Of a DNA stretch of 64,000 nucleotides, positions 9,645-20,880 are shown piece by piece; the stretch's first letter is position 1; each line of letters starts with the position of its first letter. The notes below the pieces were generated by a model. The model had not been told where the DNA came from and searched no databases. It worked only from the letters and a program-made list of their open reading frames with translations. The translations under genes were made by a program, and so were the position numbers. Origin of the DNA: Auricularia sp. M13 (taxonomy: Eukaryota > Basidiomycota > Agaricomycetes > Auriculariales > Auriculariaceae); contig CM073202.1 of assembly GCA_037042915.1 (NCBI GenBank), forward strand, positions 620,001-684,000, written 5' to 3'.

Positions 9645-11994
9645 ATGGCTTCGCAGCCTCTAATCGGTCCGGAACCGCTGGTGACACCTCCGCCAGACGA
9701 CCTTGAGTGGACGTCGCGTGCTGGACACGAAAAAATACGCGAAATCCTGCTTGCATGGCGCGTTGGACACGATCCGCACGACTATTTGCTTGCTTGGTGC
9801 GCGGTTGTTTTAGAAGGCCGTCATCTGTTCGCAACAACTGCAACTGGCGATGGTAAAACATGCATCTTCTATTACCTCGTGATTGTCATGCTCTACTTCG
9901 CTCGGAAAGGCTGGAAGCCGCCGCGCGGAAAGATATGGCCGATACACCCGCTTGCAGTCATTCTCTGTCCGGTAATCGGTATGGAGGAACAAATGGTGAG
10001 CCAAAAGTACTAGTGTGAGAAATGTTTCTCATTCTCTGCACAGGCTACTACCTTTACACGAGTTCGTCTTAATACGGTGGTGTTGAACGCCGATACGATG
10101 CGTGCGAATCCTGCGCTTGTGGCTATCGCAGCACAAACCACCACGACAATGCTAGTGCTTTCTCCCGAGCTTCTCAGCGGCCGCATCTTCGAGAGTCTGC
10201 TTGGAACTGCAGGCTTTATACGACGTCTTGCCCTGCTAGGTGTCGACGAGGTTCACCTGCTCTTGACATGGGGGCGGATGTTCCGACAAGCGTTTCGACA
10301 GATCGGCCTGCTCAATGCGCGTCTGCAGGGATCTACGCGTATTGTTGCCCTCACGGCATCTATTCTCCCTGGTCCTGAGGTTCAGGCCTGCTGCGAGTCG
10401 CTCGGATTGCGTGCATCGGAAATGGTCTTCCTGCGCCGCACCAACCTGCGCGGCAACCTCAGACTGGAGCGGAGGTTCATGTCCTTGACCGGACCAGCAT
10501 TTCCGGACCTAGATTGGCTCGTCAGCAGCAATCTCAAAGTCATTCTGTTCTGTGGTACCATAGCGATGGCGTTCAAAGTCGCATGCGATCTGTGGCCATT
10601 GCTCCCGCCCGGAGACGTGCGCGCAACTCGAATTCGCATCTACACGTCGCTCTTTGGCTCGTCTTACAACGAGGAAACTCGAAATCTGCTTGCTACTCAC
10701 AGCTCAGGTGTCCTGGTCTTGGCAACCTGCGCTCTTTCTGTCGGGATTGACATTCCGTTTGTCGACATTGTATGCATCCTCGGCATTCCAGAGAGCGTCA
10801 ATCAATGCATCCAGGAGCCTGGACGTGCTGCCCGCGGCGATCGAAATCGCATCGGTCGTGGTATCATCATCCTGCCGCATGGAGCAATTGACAGAGCACG
10901 GGCGATGGTTGCCGCGGACGCCGAGACAACAGTCCGGAAGACCCAGTCTGCACTGGCTTCCGTTGATCAATCTCAGACGGGAAATCTGACGCTGGAGGTC
11001 GCAAAGCTCATTATCGCCGAGATTCTGGAGGTTGCTCTTAAAGAGATGTATGAGAACCCTGACCCTGAGCCCTGCTTCTGCACGACATGCGACGGGCTTC
11101 CCATTTCTGGCTGGCCGAACCCCGCATCATGGCAGAAGCTGTCAGATGTGGTTTCGGCGGCGGCGGCAGCTCCGCGCGCGACAAATGGCAGTGGCACACG
11201 TAATCCACTCTCCGCCGACATGCGTGTCTTGGTCGTTTCGCGCCTGCAGAAATGGCGGGGTAAGGTGTACCTTACCTTGCCATCCGACGACACATGGTAC
11301 CTCCCACCGCACGGGATCATCAGCGACGACGACCTGAACCGCATCGCGGAGAATATTTCCGACTTGCGTTCGCTCGCACAGCTCAAGCATTTCGTGTCAC
11401 AACTCGAGTGCCCATTGATCATCGGGCATGAACAGAGCCTTCTCGACGCGGTACACGACGCTTACGATGCTGCGCAATTGGCAATGGCTCGAAAGCGCGC
11501 TGAGGCGAACGAAAAGCGCAAGGCCACGATCGAAGCCAAGAAGGACGTCGCCAAGAAGGACGTCGCCAACTCTCTCCTTGCAACGCTCAATCAGCAACAG
11601 GTAACTGCACGTATTCACTGCGATTCATATGCTCACAATATTCTCTGAGGCTGCACCAGCTGAGGACCGCGCGGCGCCGCTGCTGCTGCCTGCACCATAT
11701 GTCGCCTCAGCTTCTATGGCAGGAGTACCCAATGCTGCCCAGCAGCTCTCTTCAGTGCGTTATTGTCCAGGCATCTTCTGCCATTTGACTGACAAGGATT
11801 CATTTGTTTGGTCACAGTACCCGCTGCGTGAGAGCAATGTGCCCCTCTCCGTGCACTCAGACGCAGTTACACAGCCCAAAAAGCGCACTCGGGCAAACAC
11901 GGCAAAGGAGAACGTGCCCCTTCCCAAGAAAAAAAGACGGTATGTATTCTGATTTCTGTTTCACGGCCGTTACCAACGAATACTGTGCAGATGA
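9645..11994 (+). CDS. RecQ-like DEAD/DEVH-box DNA helicase
   Basis: ATP-dependent helicase of superfamily 2. Motif I is TTATGDGKT (residues about 64-72). Motif II is DEVH (LLGVDEVHLL), motif III is TAS in VALTASILPGPE, and motif VI is QEPGRAARGDR, close to RecQ QE-GRAGRDG. A first intron follows EEQM and joins to ATTFTRVRLN; the main exon covers the two RecA-like domains; two or three small 3' exons follow. A cysteine pair (CFCTTC) lies C-terminal of the helicase core, and the tail is basic (PKKKRR, a probable nuclear signal). The last intron, if spliced, makes TGA at 11992-11994; otherwise a stop follows at 11950-11952. It converges on the DUF6589 gene 33 bp away. Family knowledge: such helicases are expanded in Agaricomycetes; the substrate is unknown. 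Confidence 0.75.
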
Positions 11995-12026
11995 CCTGCC
12001 ACCGTGTGCATGTTAAGTAGGTAGTC

Positions 12027-15000
12027 CTAATCATCTACATACATGGCTTCTTCGTCTGGAATGTCCGCACGGAATCCATCGGCACTCTCAGGTCCGGCAG
12101 CCTCCATCATGTCAAGCTGTCGGAGGACATCCTCCCAGACAAATTCCCCACTGTCGAAGATGAGCGCAGGACCAACGCCAGCCGCGGGAGGTGCTAGTTC
12201 GTCATATACATCGTAAGATGGTACTGCGTCAAGTAGATCTTGCAACGTTGCAGCTTGCGCAGGCATCTGATCGGGGGCGGACTCAAGCATGTCCTGCAGT
12301 GTCGTTGGGTTCGCCAGCCGTTGCTTGCGGATTTCCTCAGCCATCGCGCTTTCGACTGCCGCTGCCCTCTGTGTGTGCGACGAAGGTGTTGGCTTATTGA
12401 AGACGTCATTCTCACGCTGGTGCGCAATGAGAAACTTTGCAAGTGGGCCATCAGACGCCTGCAGTGCGGCCAAACCAGCTCCGAATGACTCCTTGGCGGC
12501 AAACCCTGTTGAACGCCCCGCTGAGAAACGGTGCGGCTGGCTCTCTGCATATGCCTTGAGCAGTGAGTGCACCTCAGGGCGCTGATGCATTGGTTTGTGT
12601 CGGGTACTGCGCGCCGTCAATCCAACAGCTGCCTCCAGATTGCGTGGCAGCTCGACGAGGCTGTCGAGATTTGGGGTAACGACGTTGCGAATGAAGCGCG
12701 AATCGTAGCTCTTGTCCTTGTGCTGCATCTGCCGATCGAGACGGTTGATGAGATGCTCCTGCATGAGATCTCCCTCTTTGAAATGACCTTTCTGGCCAGA
12801 CGGATTAACGAGTAGACTGCTGAGAACAGCCTCGCGCATCGCGGCGTTGCACTCGAATTCGACCATGATGAACATCTCGAGGCCGAAGTTGGTGTACTTT
12901 GGGTTGTGCCCCGAGCCCGCAAACTTTACGGTCTCCATCTGAAGAGCTGTCAGCAATGCGATACAGCTGAGAACTGATCATGCTCACCTTAAATATTTCC
13001 CAAATCTCGCCAACATGACCGCGGGACGTTGCATGACACCAGTGGCGATACGGAATGAAATCAGCCAGACCACAGACCGAATTAGCCAACCAGCGGTCAC
13101 CCTCGAATCCTTCGGCCTCCGTATGCCCAGAGATACCAGCGGATTTCGATGCCCCGCCTGCTGCATGCGAAGCCTCGGGGACAGCAGCTTCCAAAGTTTC
13201 TACTGGCGTGTCAACGGGTTCGTTCTCGTCCTCGGGCGGCGGCGGTGAGGGTGCGGCAGGGATGTCTGATTGAACGGCGCGTAAATCAGGGTTGGAGACA
13301 GTGGACTGTTGCCTCGGTACCGCGAGAGGTGCGCGATATTCGGATGGTTGATCACCATAAGGAAACAAAGCCTGCGCAGCCGCCTTTGGACTAGAATAGG
13401 TGCGATGGAGCTTTTTGGCTATAGCAATGAGGTCTTCGAGTGACGGGAGAGCATTTCGTTCCTTCAGGTCCGAAAAATGAGCCTGAAGATCAGATACGTT
13501 AAGAATTATCCTGGATTGAACGTGAGCACTTAACGCAATCGTCCATATGAAACCAATACCTCCAGCAGTCCAGCATTCGTGTTTCTCCGACGAGGAAAAG
13601 CATCTCCGTGGCTGAATGGAAGTCCGGCTTCTTGAGATTTGTCGGGGGTTTCTTGCGAGCAATGCTCGACCCATGACCAAGACAGGATGCGTCGGAACTG
13701 CGAGCGGAGCCCCACCAGTTGTTGATAATGCGGCCAAGTATAGTCCACTTCGTGTGCCAGAGCATGAGAATAGGGATCATGAAGACCATCTGGTCGTACT
13801 CAGATTTGTACTGCGTCTGAAGGTATTTCTTCAAGCGGAGAAGACTCTCGTAGGTGCCGCCGTCGCCACCAACGAACGTAACACGGCGCTTCCAGCGATC
13901 CTTTGTCTGATTCAGTTGTGTCACAAAAAAGTCGAGGAGCGCCTTGTGCATCTCTGTTGTCTTTGCTGGGTCGCATGCATTGGAACGGAGAGGCTGGATC
14001 GGCGTACGATGCTCGACAGGGAGAACCGGAGCCACTGCAACCTGTTCGAAGCGTTTGTCGAGCTCTGGGCGAAGAGCCTCAAGAGCAGTTACAAACTTTA
14101 CAAGCACGTCGACCCAGTTCAGAATGCAACGGAGATCGATGAGCGAGAAGTTGATTTTCGCCATGAGACTTTTGAGTGTTATCTTCGAGCGGTCAGCGCG
14201 TTGTGCCGCAGCCCACGAGTCGAGATCCCAAGCATCAGCGGCACCGCGGATACCGACACCAGTCCCCGCGACTCCCTTGGCCATTGTGCTCTCACGGCCA
14301 AAGCGAGTCTCGTGCTGGAAGACGTAGTGCTGGGCGTTGTCGATGATAAGCATGAGCCAGAGAATATCCGAGTCAGACGCATTGCGTAGCCAGTCCTCCC
14401 CATCCTGTGTGAGCGTTTCGAGAGCATTGACGACTGTGCTATAGGCGACGTTATTCCCAAACCGACTGCCGATGCGGTAGAGCGATTCCTCGGCGCGCGT
14501 GGCAAACAGAGAGATTCCGCGCGAGAGCTGTAGGAGATTAGCGGCCTTGTTCCGACAGAACAGGATGTCGCCAATGGCTCCAGTCACGACCTAACACGTC
14601 ATTTAGTCGCATTCTCACACGTAGGACAGTGCTCACATTTTCGACGGGCCGGTAGCCCTGACGCACAGGCACTTGATTTGGCCGAGGAGGCTTGCTCCCT
14701 GCACGTACAAGGAAGGCCCATAGCAGGGGACACTTCTCTTCAACGACGCCGCGGACTGTCTCCACTAGGCCAGACCCAAGATCTGACCATTTGAGGTATT
14801 TTGTCATTTGCTCCTCGGAGTCCGACGACGCGTTCTCCGCGAGATCGGCGCGACGCGCTCGGCGAGTTGCAGCAGTTTGGACACGACCATGAAGCCCTCC
14901 ATCTGGTTTTGTCGCTCTTTTGGCGTCTCGTACGATCCGCTCGCAACAGAGAGATGCGGCCCACGCACTGAGAGCCGGCCGCGCATAACGAATCTCGGAA

Positions 15001-15584
15001 TGTGGTGTCTCCACTGAGAACTCCAACTGACGCTCTGAGGATGTTGCTGGTGGCTGGCTAGATGCATCATTGAACATAAGTTGAACCACATGACTGGCTG
15101 TGTGTGTATTATCGCCGCAGAGAAACTTGGAGACAATGTTGGCATGCCGCGATGAACGAGTGACGACAGCTCCGTCCTCATCGTGCTGACGAAAAGACAG
15201 ATACAGAAAGCGCCCCATAGACATCTTATTCCTGACCATGAGCTTGTAGATTTCGTCGAGCTTTTCGTCGATAGATCGGGGTGAGGCGCGCTGCTTGTGC
15301 GGCGGGACAAGCACAGGAATACGCGAGTCTGGTCGAGCAGGTGTTCCCGGACGGCCAGTGAATTGGATTCCAGCATGCATTAACGGAACAGGATACATCT
15401 GGGGCAGGAATTGAACATGCCCCTGCTGTAAATCGGCAGGAGCACGGGCCACCGATGCGTGCACAGGAGTCCCGGGCGGTATGGCATAGATAGGCAGCGG
15501 CACTGCTGCGCGAGGCACAGACTTCTGACCGTGCTGAGCCCCATTCCGTGCCGCCGAGGTGCGTGGCGGGCCGCCTTCCGACAT
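12027..15584 (-). CDS. DUF6589-domain protein, possible DDE-type transposase relative
   Basis: Multi-exon gene starting at 15584 with a Pro/Ala-rich N-terminus of about 120 residues, then a helical segment (SIDEKLDEIYKLMVRNKMS). After an intron near 14590-14640 comes the DUF6589 core: LMLIIDNAQHYVFQHETRFG, FVGGDGGTYESLLRLKKY, LMLWHTKWTILGRI, NNWWGS, KKPDFHSATEMLF. The C-terminus has SSLLVNPSGQKGHFKEGDLM and QEHLINRLDRQ, which match the family's end. I recognise the family from general knowledge of agaricomycete proteins; its function is not established. Spaced acidic residues (IIDN, GGDGG, ATEM) recall an RNase-H-like DDE fold, an inference. It is convergent with the helicase, and the pair is framed by the 24-bp inverted motif. 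No frame damage is seen. Confidence 0.7.
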
Positions 15585-15635
15585 GTGTAGCTAGCGGCAA
15601 GCCCGTCGAAGCGGGCACCGGGGACGGAGGCTTTT

Positions 15636-15659
15636 GCGGAGTTTGACGAAGGACGACCG
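15636..15659 (-). repeat. Right copy of 24-bp inverted motif
   Basis: This is the reverse complement of 9581-9604 with a single internal mismatch. Similarity does not continue recognisably on either side, so if it is a terminal repeat the element is about 6.08 kb (9581-15659). No clear target-site duplication is visible next to it. Confidence 0.65.
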
Positions 15660-16199
15660 ACTATGCGGAGGTTTCCTTTCGCAGCAGACTTTCAAATACC
15701 GATCGACTATCATCGGGATCAAAGTCAGCAACGGAGACTACCGCTTCGCAGAGTTAGGCGGCGGCACGAACCGACAAGTCCGACATCGCTCTTCCTCCGC
15801 TCAACTCCAAAACCTTAAAATTGCAGGGCAGCCGAAGCAACGCCTCTACTGGTCTATGAAGCTTTGTGAGGCTTGGTTGAAGGACTTATGCGCGCTTGGG
15901 ATCTAGAGTGAAGATTGGATTGGATTGCGCACTACAAGTCAAGCAACAGTCAGACCCATAGCTGGGCCAGCGACCACTACTGCCGCCGCCACCGCTTCTT
16001 TCGTGATTGCTCGGCGCGCAGCACATTCCGACCTCTGGCTAAAACCTTCCAAGGCTTTCGGACTTACGAGGCAGAAGCGTCTGACCAACAGCGTTCGAAT
16101 TTCAGCGCTTCAGCTTCTGTCGCAGTGTCTACAGGATTATGGCTTAATGGAACACAATTTCTGCGACGAAAACTCTTCCCAGAGACACATCTGCACCCT
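15660..16199. repeat. Spacer with inverted copy of the 342-413 sequence
   Basis: No gene is seen. Positions 15758-15812, read on the minus strand, match 342-413: GAGTTGAGC, GAGGAAGAG, the 15-bp core beginning GTCGGACTTG, and GCCGCCGC. One 17-bp gap separates the first block in the other copy. Confidence 0.5.
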
Positions 16200-17035
16200 C
16201 TAGCTCTCATTGTAGCAAATCCAGCTGGCAACCTGGTCGTTCCACTGCCGCCCCTTGTCGTCCGTCCATCCCGCAAGCGTGCTGACACCGGGCTTCCTGA
16301 CAGGGCCGAACGACGGGTTATGCGCAGGGTCGTTGTCGGTGCAGCACGGGTCCGGCGCGCCCGGCGGGTTACCTTGCGGGTCGCACCCGTCGTAGCAGAA
16401 GTACTTGCACGAGTTGCTCCTGGAGTCGAAAAACAGATTCAATCGGGGATTCGATAACGCGAGACCGACGACGTACGCGTAGAGGTAGCATTTCTGCCCG
16501 GCGTCGGGCCCGAAGGAGCTGATCTGGCGCCACCAGTCCGCGCCCAGCTGGATGCACGTGTTCAGCGGCTGCTGCGCGTAACCTAGAGTACGCATCCGTT
16601 CAGTCGTTTCTCGATGCACAACGTTCTTTCACAGGGACAACACCCACCGCACGGCTGGCCCTGTGAGTCCGCGCAGAAAGTCGAAATCCAAATCAGCGAA
16701 CTCATTCTGGAGGAACGCAACATACCCAGTCAACGTCGCGACAGATGTATATGCCCTTGTACGTCACGCGCTTCTACAGTAAAGTCAGCACACTGTTTTC
16801 GTCGAGCTTCAGGATTCAGTCTGACCTGCAAGAAATCGACCTCGCCCGCGCCAGGATCAAGCTCGGCGTACGTCTCGTTCCAGAGCACAGTGCCGATCTC
16901 CTCGAGCGGCGTCACGGTGCCGTCCCACCCGACGCTCTCCAGCCAGGCTCTGTCCTCTGCCGTCTGTGCGAGGACACCCGCAGTGAGGGAAAGTGCGGAG
17001 AGGAGGATGACATTGAAGTTGCCGGTGAGCTTCAT
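16200..17035 (-). CDS. Small secreted cysteine-rich protein
   Basis: Starts at 17035 with a signal peptide (MKLTGNFNVILLSALSLTAG, cut near VLAQ), followed by AWLESVGWDGTVTPLEEIGT. After introns come YKGIYICRDVDW, then a tiny exon GQPCGGCCP, then CYAQQPLNTCIQLGADWW. The last exon has KYFCYDGCDPQGNPPG and DPCCTDNDPAHN and ends ICYNES with TAG at 16200-16202. About a dozen cysteines suggest a disulphide-rich extracellular fold. I do not recognise the family. It sits beside a secreted beta-helix/GH18 locus in divergent orientation, which suits a role in cell-wall or host/competitor interaction, but that is only context. Confidence 0.65.
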
Positions 17036-17643
17036 CGTTTCAAGTGCGAGCGACTTTGACGCTTCAAGCTTCAAGTGTCGAATGATTCTTACCACGGCGC
17101 AGGGTTTTTGGCGTTTTATATGTCGGCGAAGATGTCGCTGGAGGCATGAGTCCGGAATGCAGATCCGATTCACATCGCACACGTAAGGTCGTTTCAAGGC
17201 AGAGAGCGTCAAACAAGAAATTCGCGGTCAGTGTTCACCGCGCTGCGCTGGAAGGCACGCTCGACCATTGGACTCTCGAGGATGTGCCGAAAGCCACTCT
17301 GGCTCTATGGGAACATGATCCCGGTGTTCATGGCCGCCAAGCGCCTGTCTCATCGGATTCTGCAGAGCACCGGTGCATACCCACCTTGGTCAGCTTCGGA
17401 GAATCATATGGAGTGCCTGAACGCTGCAGTGAATCTCTGTTCGGGCATGTAAAAATAGCATCACCGTCCGACGCCGTCCCCAGACCCGATCACGGTGGAC
17501 AACCGATGCCCAATATGCTTTGTAGACGAATTTTGCCGGCAAGCGCTCGAAGGAAAAATTAGCGCCAAGGGAAAAGTAGGTATTTATCTCTCCTGCAGCG
17601 CGTTCCCAAGCTCTCAATTCTTACACAGAGGTTACTCAGAGGT

Positions 17644-20600
17644 ATGCTCCGCACAGCGACGCTCGCGCTCGCGCTGTCGGCGTTTCCCGGTGGCGTGTTG
17701 CGGCCGACATGTGCGCTCGCGGCGACGGTCGACTTGACGCAGCACAACCGCCGCGCGCCCGTTGGCGGGCTGCCGGACTGGTCGAAGGTTGGCTACGAGC
17801 GCGGCGAGAAGCCGCTGCCAGACGACTCGCTCGTCAAGACCGTCGTCACGCCGGACGTGCTCGCCGCCAAGTACGGCGTCGTCCCCAATGATGGGAAGGA
17901 CGACACAAGCGGGCTCGAGCGCGCCATTAATGGTACGCACTTTCTCTCTGAGTCTGACGCCTGTTCGAATGATTCTGACTTGACTTTCACACTTGCTTTC
18001 GACTTTCTGTCGGCTTTGGACGTTCGTGTCGCGATCGTCGTACAGACTTCAGCAATACCGGCTCTGACGGCGCCTTTGTGCTGATTCAGCTTCCTGCGGG
18101 CGTGATCAACCTGCAGTACACGATCTACCTCGACGCCAACTACCTCATTCTGCGCGGCGCGGGGAACGACCCGGACAACGGTGGCACCGTGCTGGAGTTC
18201 CGGCCGGACGCGAACACGCGGTACGACGTGCTAGAGCCCAACGGCGACCGCTGGAGCGAGGAGGGTATGTACACTGCCTGGGCGTACGACGAGCCGGACG
18301 GCACGCTCCAGGGCGGGATTCGTCACGTGACCGGCAATGCTACCAGCGGATGGCGCGTTATTTCTCAATCATCTCATTCAATATCGGTGCTGACGCGGAC
18401 ATTTAGGCTTTGGCCAGGTCGCTCGGTCTTCCGTGTCGGCAGCAAGCGTGTAGCTATCAAGTTCGGAGAGCCGCAGAATCTCGCGGCGGATAATCGCAAG
18501 GACATCTTCTCCGGCTCCGTCAACTATCACTGGCGGTACGCCTTTTGATCACACTACCTCAACCGCTTTCTCAGACTTGAAACAGGCAGGACACTGTGAG
18601 ACTCGTTCTCTCCGAGCACAGCACCAATTTCTGACGCCCAGATAGAAGATCAAAGGTTTCATGGCGGACCAGACGAAGGATATCGCAGGCTTCGTCGGGT
18701 AAGTACTCCCCATACATTTGTATTACATTTCTTCAATTTCGCGTCTCCTTCTAGCACGAACAAGGTGTATTATGATGGTGTGAACACCACCTACGCCTGG
18801 CGCGCCGGGGACAACGCTTGGATCGGTGAGTCCCTCGCCCAACTCCGCCTTTAACCCATAACTCACGCATGATTTTTCGCAGCTGTACCTGCTCGCTACT
18901 TCGGTGCGTATTCATTCGCCAATCCGAGTAGCGCTGACAGAGCATGTCGCGTGCGCAGATTACGCAGGCTGGAATGTGCAGGACAAGTCGTATTTCCGCA
19001 ACGAGTACATGTACCAAGACTGGTTCATCGTCGAGTCCGCCGGCCAAGACGACGATGGCCACTTCTTGATCCTCGACCACAACCTGCGGTTCAACGTCTA
19101 TTCGTCGTCCACCTCGGGTGGCGCGCCTGCAATGGAAGATGGGCCTATTCCGGCCAAGGTTTGCATTTCTCCTGCGTAATTTTAGCCTTACGACCCGGCT
19201 GACTGGCATACTGTGTAGGTCATGCCGATCGAATATCCCGTTACGCATGTTGGCATCGAGAACTTGTATATTACACAGCCCATGGACGGCCTCTCGCCCG
19301 ACGACGCCGTGCACAACTATGGCAATATGGACCCCGCGTCGGCCATGCATGTGCGACTTATTTCAACTTTTCTCGTTTGGAATCTGATCTCAATGGGTTT
19401 ACAAGGGCATCGTCTTGCGCTACGCACAGAACTGCTGGATCAGGAACATACGCACCTTGTTCGTCGTTTAGCATTCGCGCGATATGCGCCAAAATCTCAT
19501 CTCAAACATCGGGACTTTGCAGTATGACTGGGTCGCATCCCATTGCGACTGAGGTGCGAGCTGCCTGGTGAGAAAAATTGCGGCTGACGGAATGCTTCGA
19601 AGTCCGCGAAATGGATTCAGGTCCAAGATAATTACTTCGACGGTAAGTGCGACTGTCTCCATGCCCCACAGACTCTGATTTAGTTCCAGGGTCATGGAAC
19701 AAGGTACGGCTTGGTACGCGGCATGAGGACGCATCGATGCTCAATTCCTATCAAGGGTGCGGGTGGAAATGGATACGTTCGAGGCAGTCGCGTCTGGGAC
19801 AGTCTCTATTTCAACAACACGCTGCGGTGCGCTTTCTCACGCTGAGTACGACGACGCGCGACGCCTTTAGCTCTGACGTCGTATATTTCCAGCAACCTGC
19901 GACACTTCACTTTCCAGTGGTACGCTGCAGGCTGCCGTACGTGCTGTCAAATTTGAAGGATATTTACGACTTGTAGGTGCGCGATGGGCAACGTCGCCAT
20001 CATGAACAACATGACGAACGACTTCAACCTCCACGGCGGCTGGGAGGGCTTCAACCTCGTCGAGCTCAATCTCATCACGGTGCCGTATAGCCATCGTCCA
20101 GGGTCGTGCGTGATAATGCGCTCTCTCGTTGCAGCCCGTTCGTAGTTGACGGCTCGGTGCTGCAGGTGTCAATCCAACTGCGGTGGTGAGGGTGGCTCTG
20201 TAGAAGACGGGACGTGGGCACCGATCTATTGGTGAGACTGCTTGACTTCGTGCTGAACGATGGCTCAAACAATACTAAGGTCTACGGGTAACAAGGCTAG
20301 CAAATGGAGCGGTGCATCCGGTATGCGAGCGATTCGTCACGCCTCCTGGACCTAACCGACCTTTCGACAGGCCCGCAGAATGTGTTCTACAGGTCGGCCG
20401 CGAACAGTTACCCGGCTGCTTATCGCTGACACTCGCGCCAGAAACTACATGCTCAAGGAGTTCGAGCCCAATGCTGGACAGACGGATTATCTTCCGGTAT
20501 GTCGGGACTGAGTGGCACCTGGCCCCGCTCCGCTAATGAGCCATGAAGTACTTCAACAGGGATGGATCGTTGTCGGACACGGTCTGGCAGTTTGGATGGT

Positions 20601-20880
20601 GCGTCTCTTCCACTGCCGCCGTGCCTCATCTTGAATGCCTTCTCAGGGACCGCGGAAGCGAGAAGGGCTCACGGTACCAGCACCTCACCCTGGACGGATC
20701 GACGCCGCTGCCGGACTGGGCATCGCACGAGCGTGACCACTTCCATGAGGACCCCGCAGCCGGCGTCAACGGCCGCATGCACGACAGATACACGAGCCTG
20801 TTCCTCGGCGACTTGTCGAACGCGACCGGTGTTCCGACATTCTCCTCCATCGCGGGTTTCGCATACTGCCGCGGGAAGAC
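17644..20880 (+). CDS. Secreted right-handed beta-helix (pectate-lyase-superfamily-like) module
   Basis: Starts at 17644 with a signal peptide (MLRTATLALALSAFPGGVLR then CALAA). Many small exons follow: KYGVVPNDGKDDTSGLERAI (the typical start of a pectate-lyase-superfamily beta-helix), LPAGVINLQYTIYLDANYLI with LRGAGND, then SVFRVGSKRVAIKF. Later exons carry VTHVGIENLYITQP, QNCWIRNIRTFMTGSHPIAT, IQVQDNYFDGSWNKG, GGNGYVRGSRVWD and NVAIMNNMTNDFNLHGGWEG. Repeated asparagine-rich rungs and RNIRT/NYFDG motifs fit a polysaccharide lyase or related glycosidase; the substrate is unknown. No stop separates it from the downstream GH18 part: the exon from about 20648 to 20913 carries the end of this module (HDRYTSLFLGDLSNATG) and the GH18 start (KIVGYYMG). 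The true gene may therefore run to 25744. Confidence 0.65.

Noticed and set aside
13616-14389. 257-residue plus-strand frame
   Set aside because: Antisense to the DUF6589 core, which has recognisable motifs.
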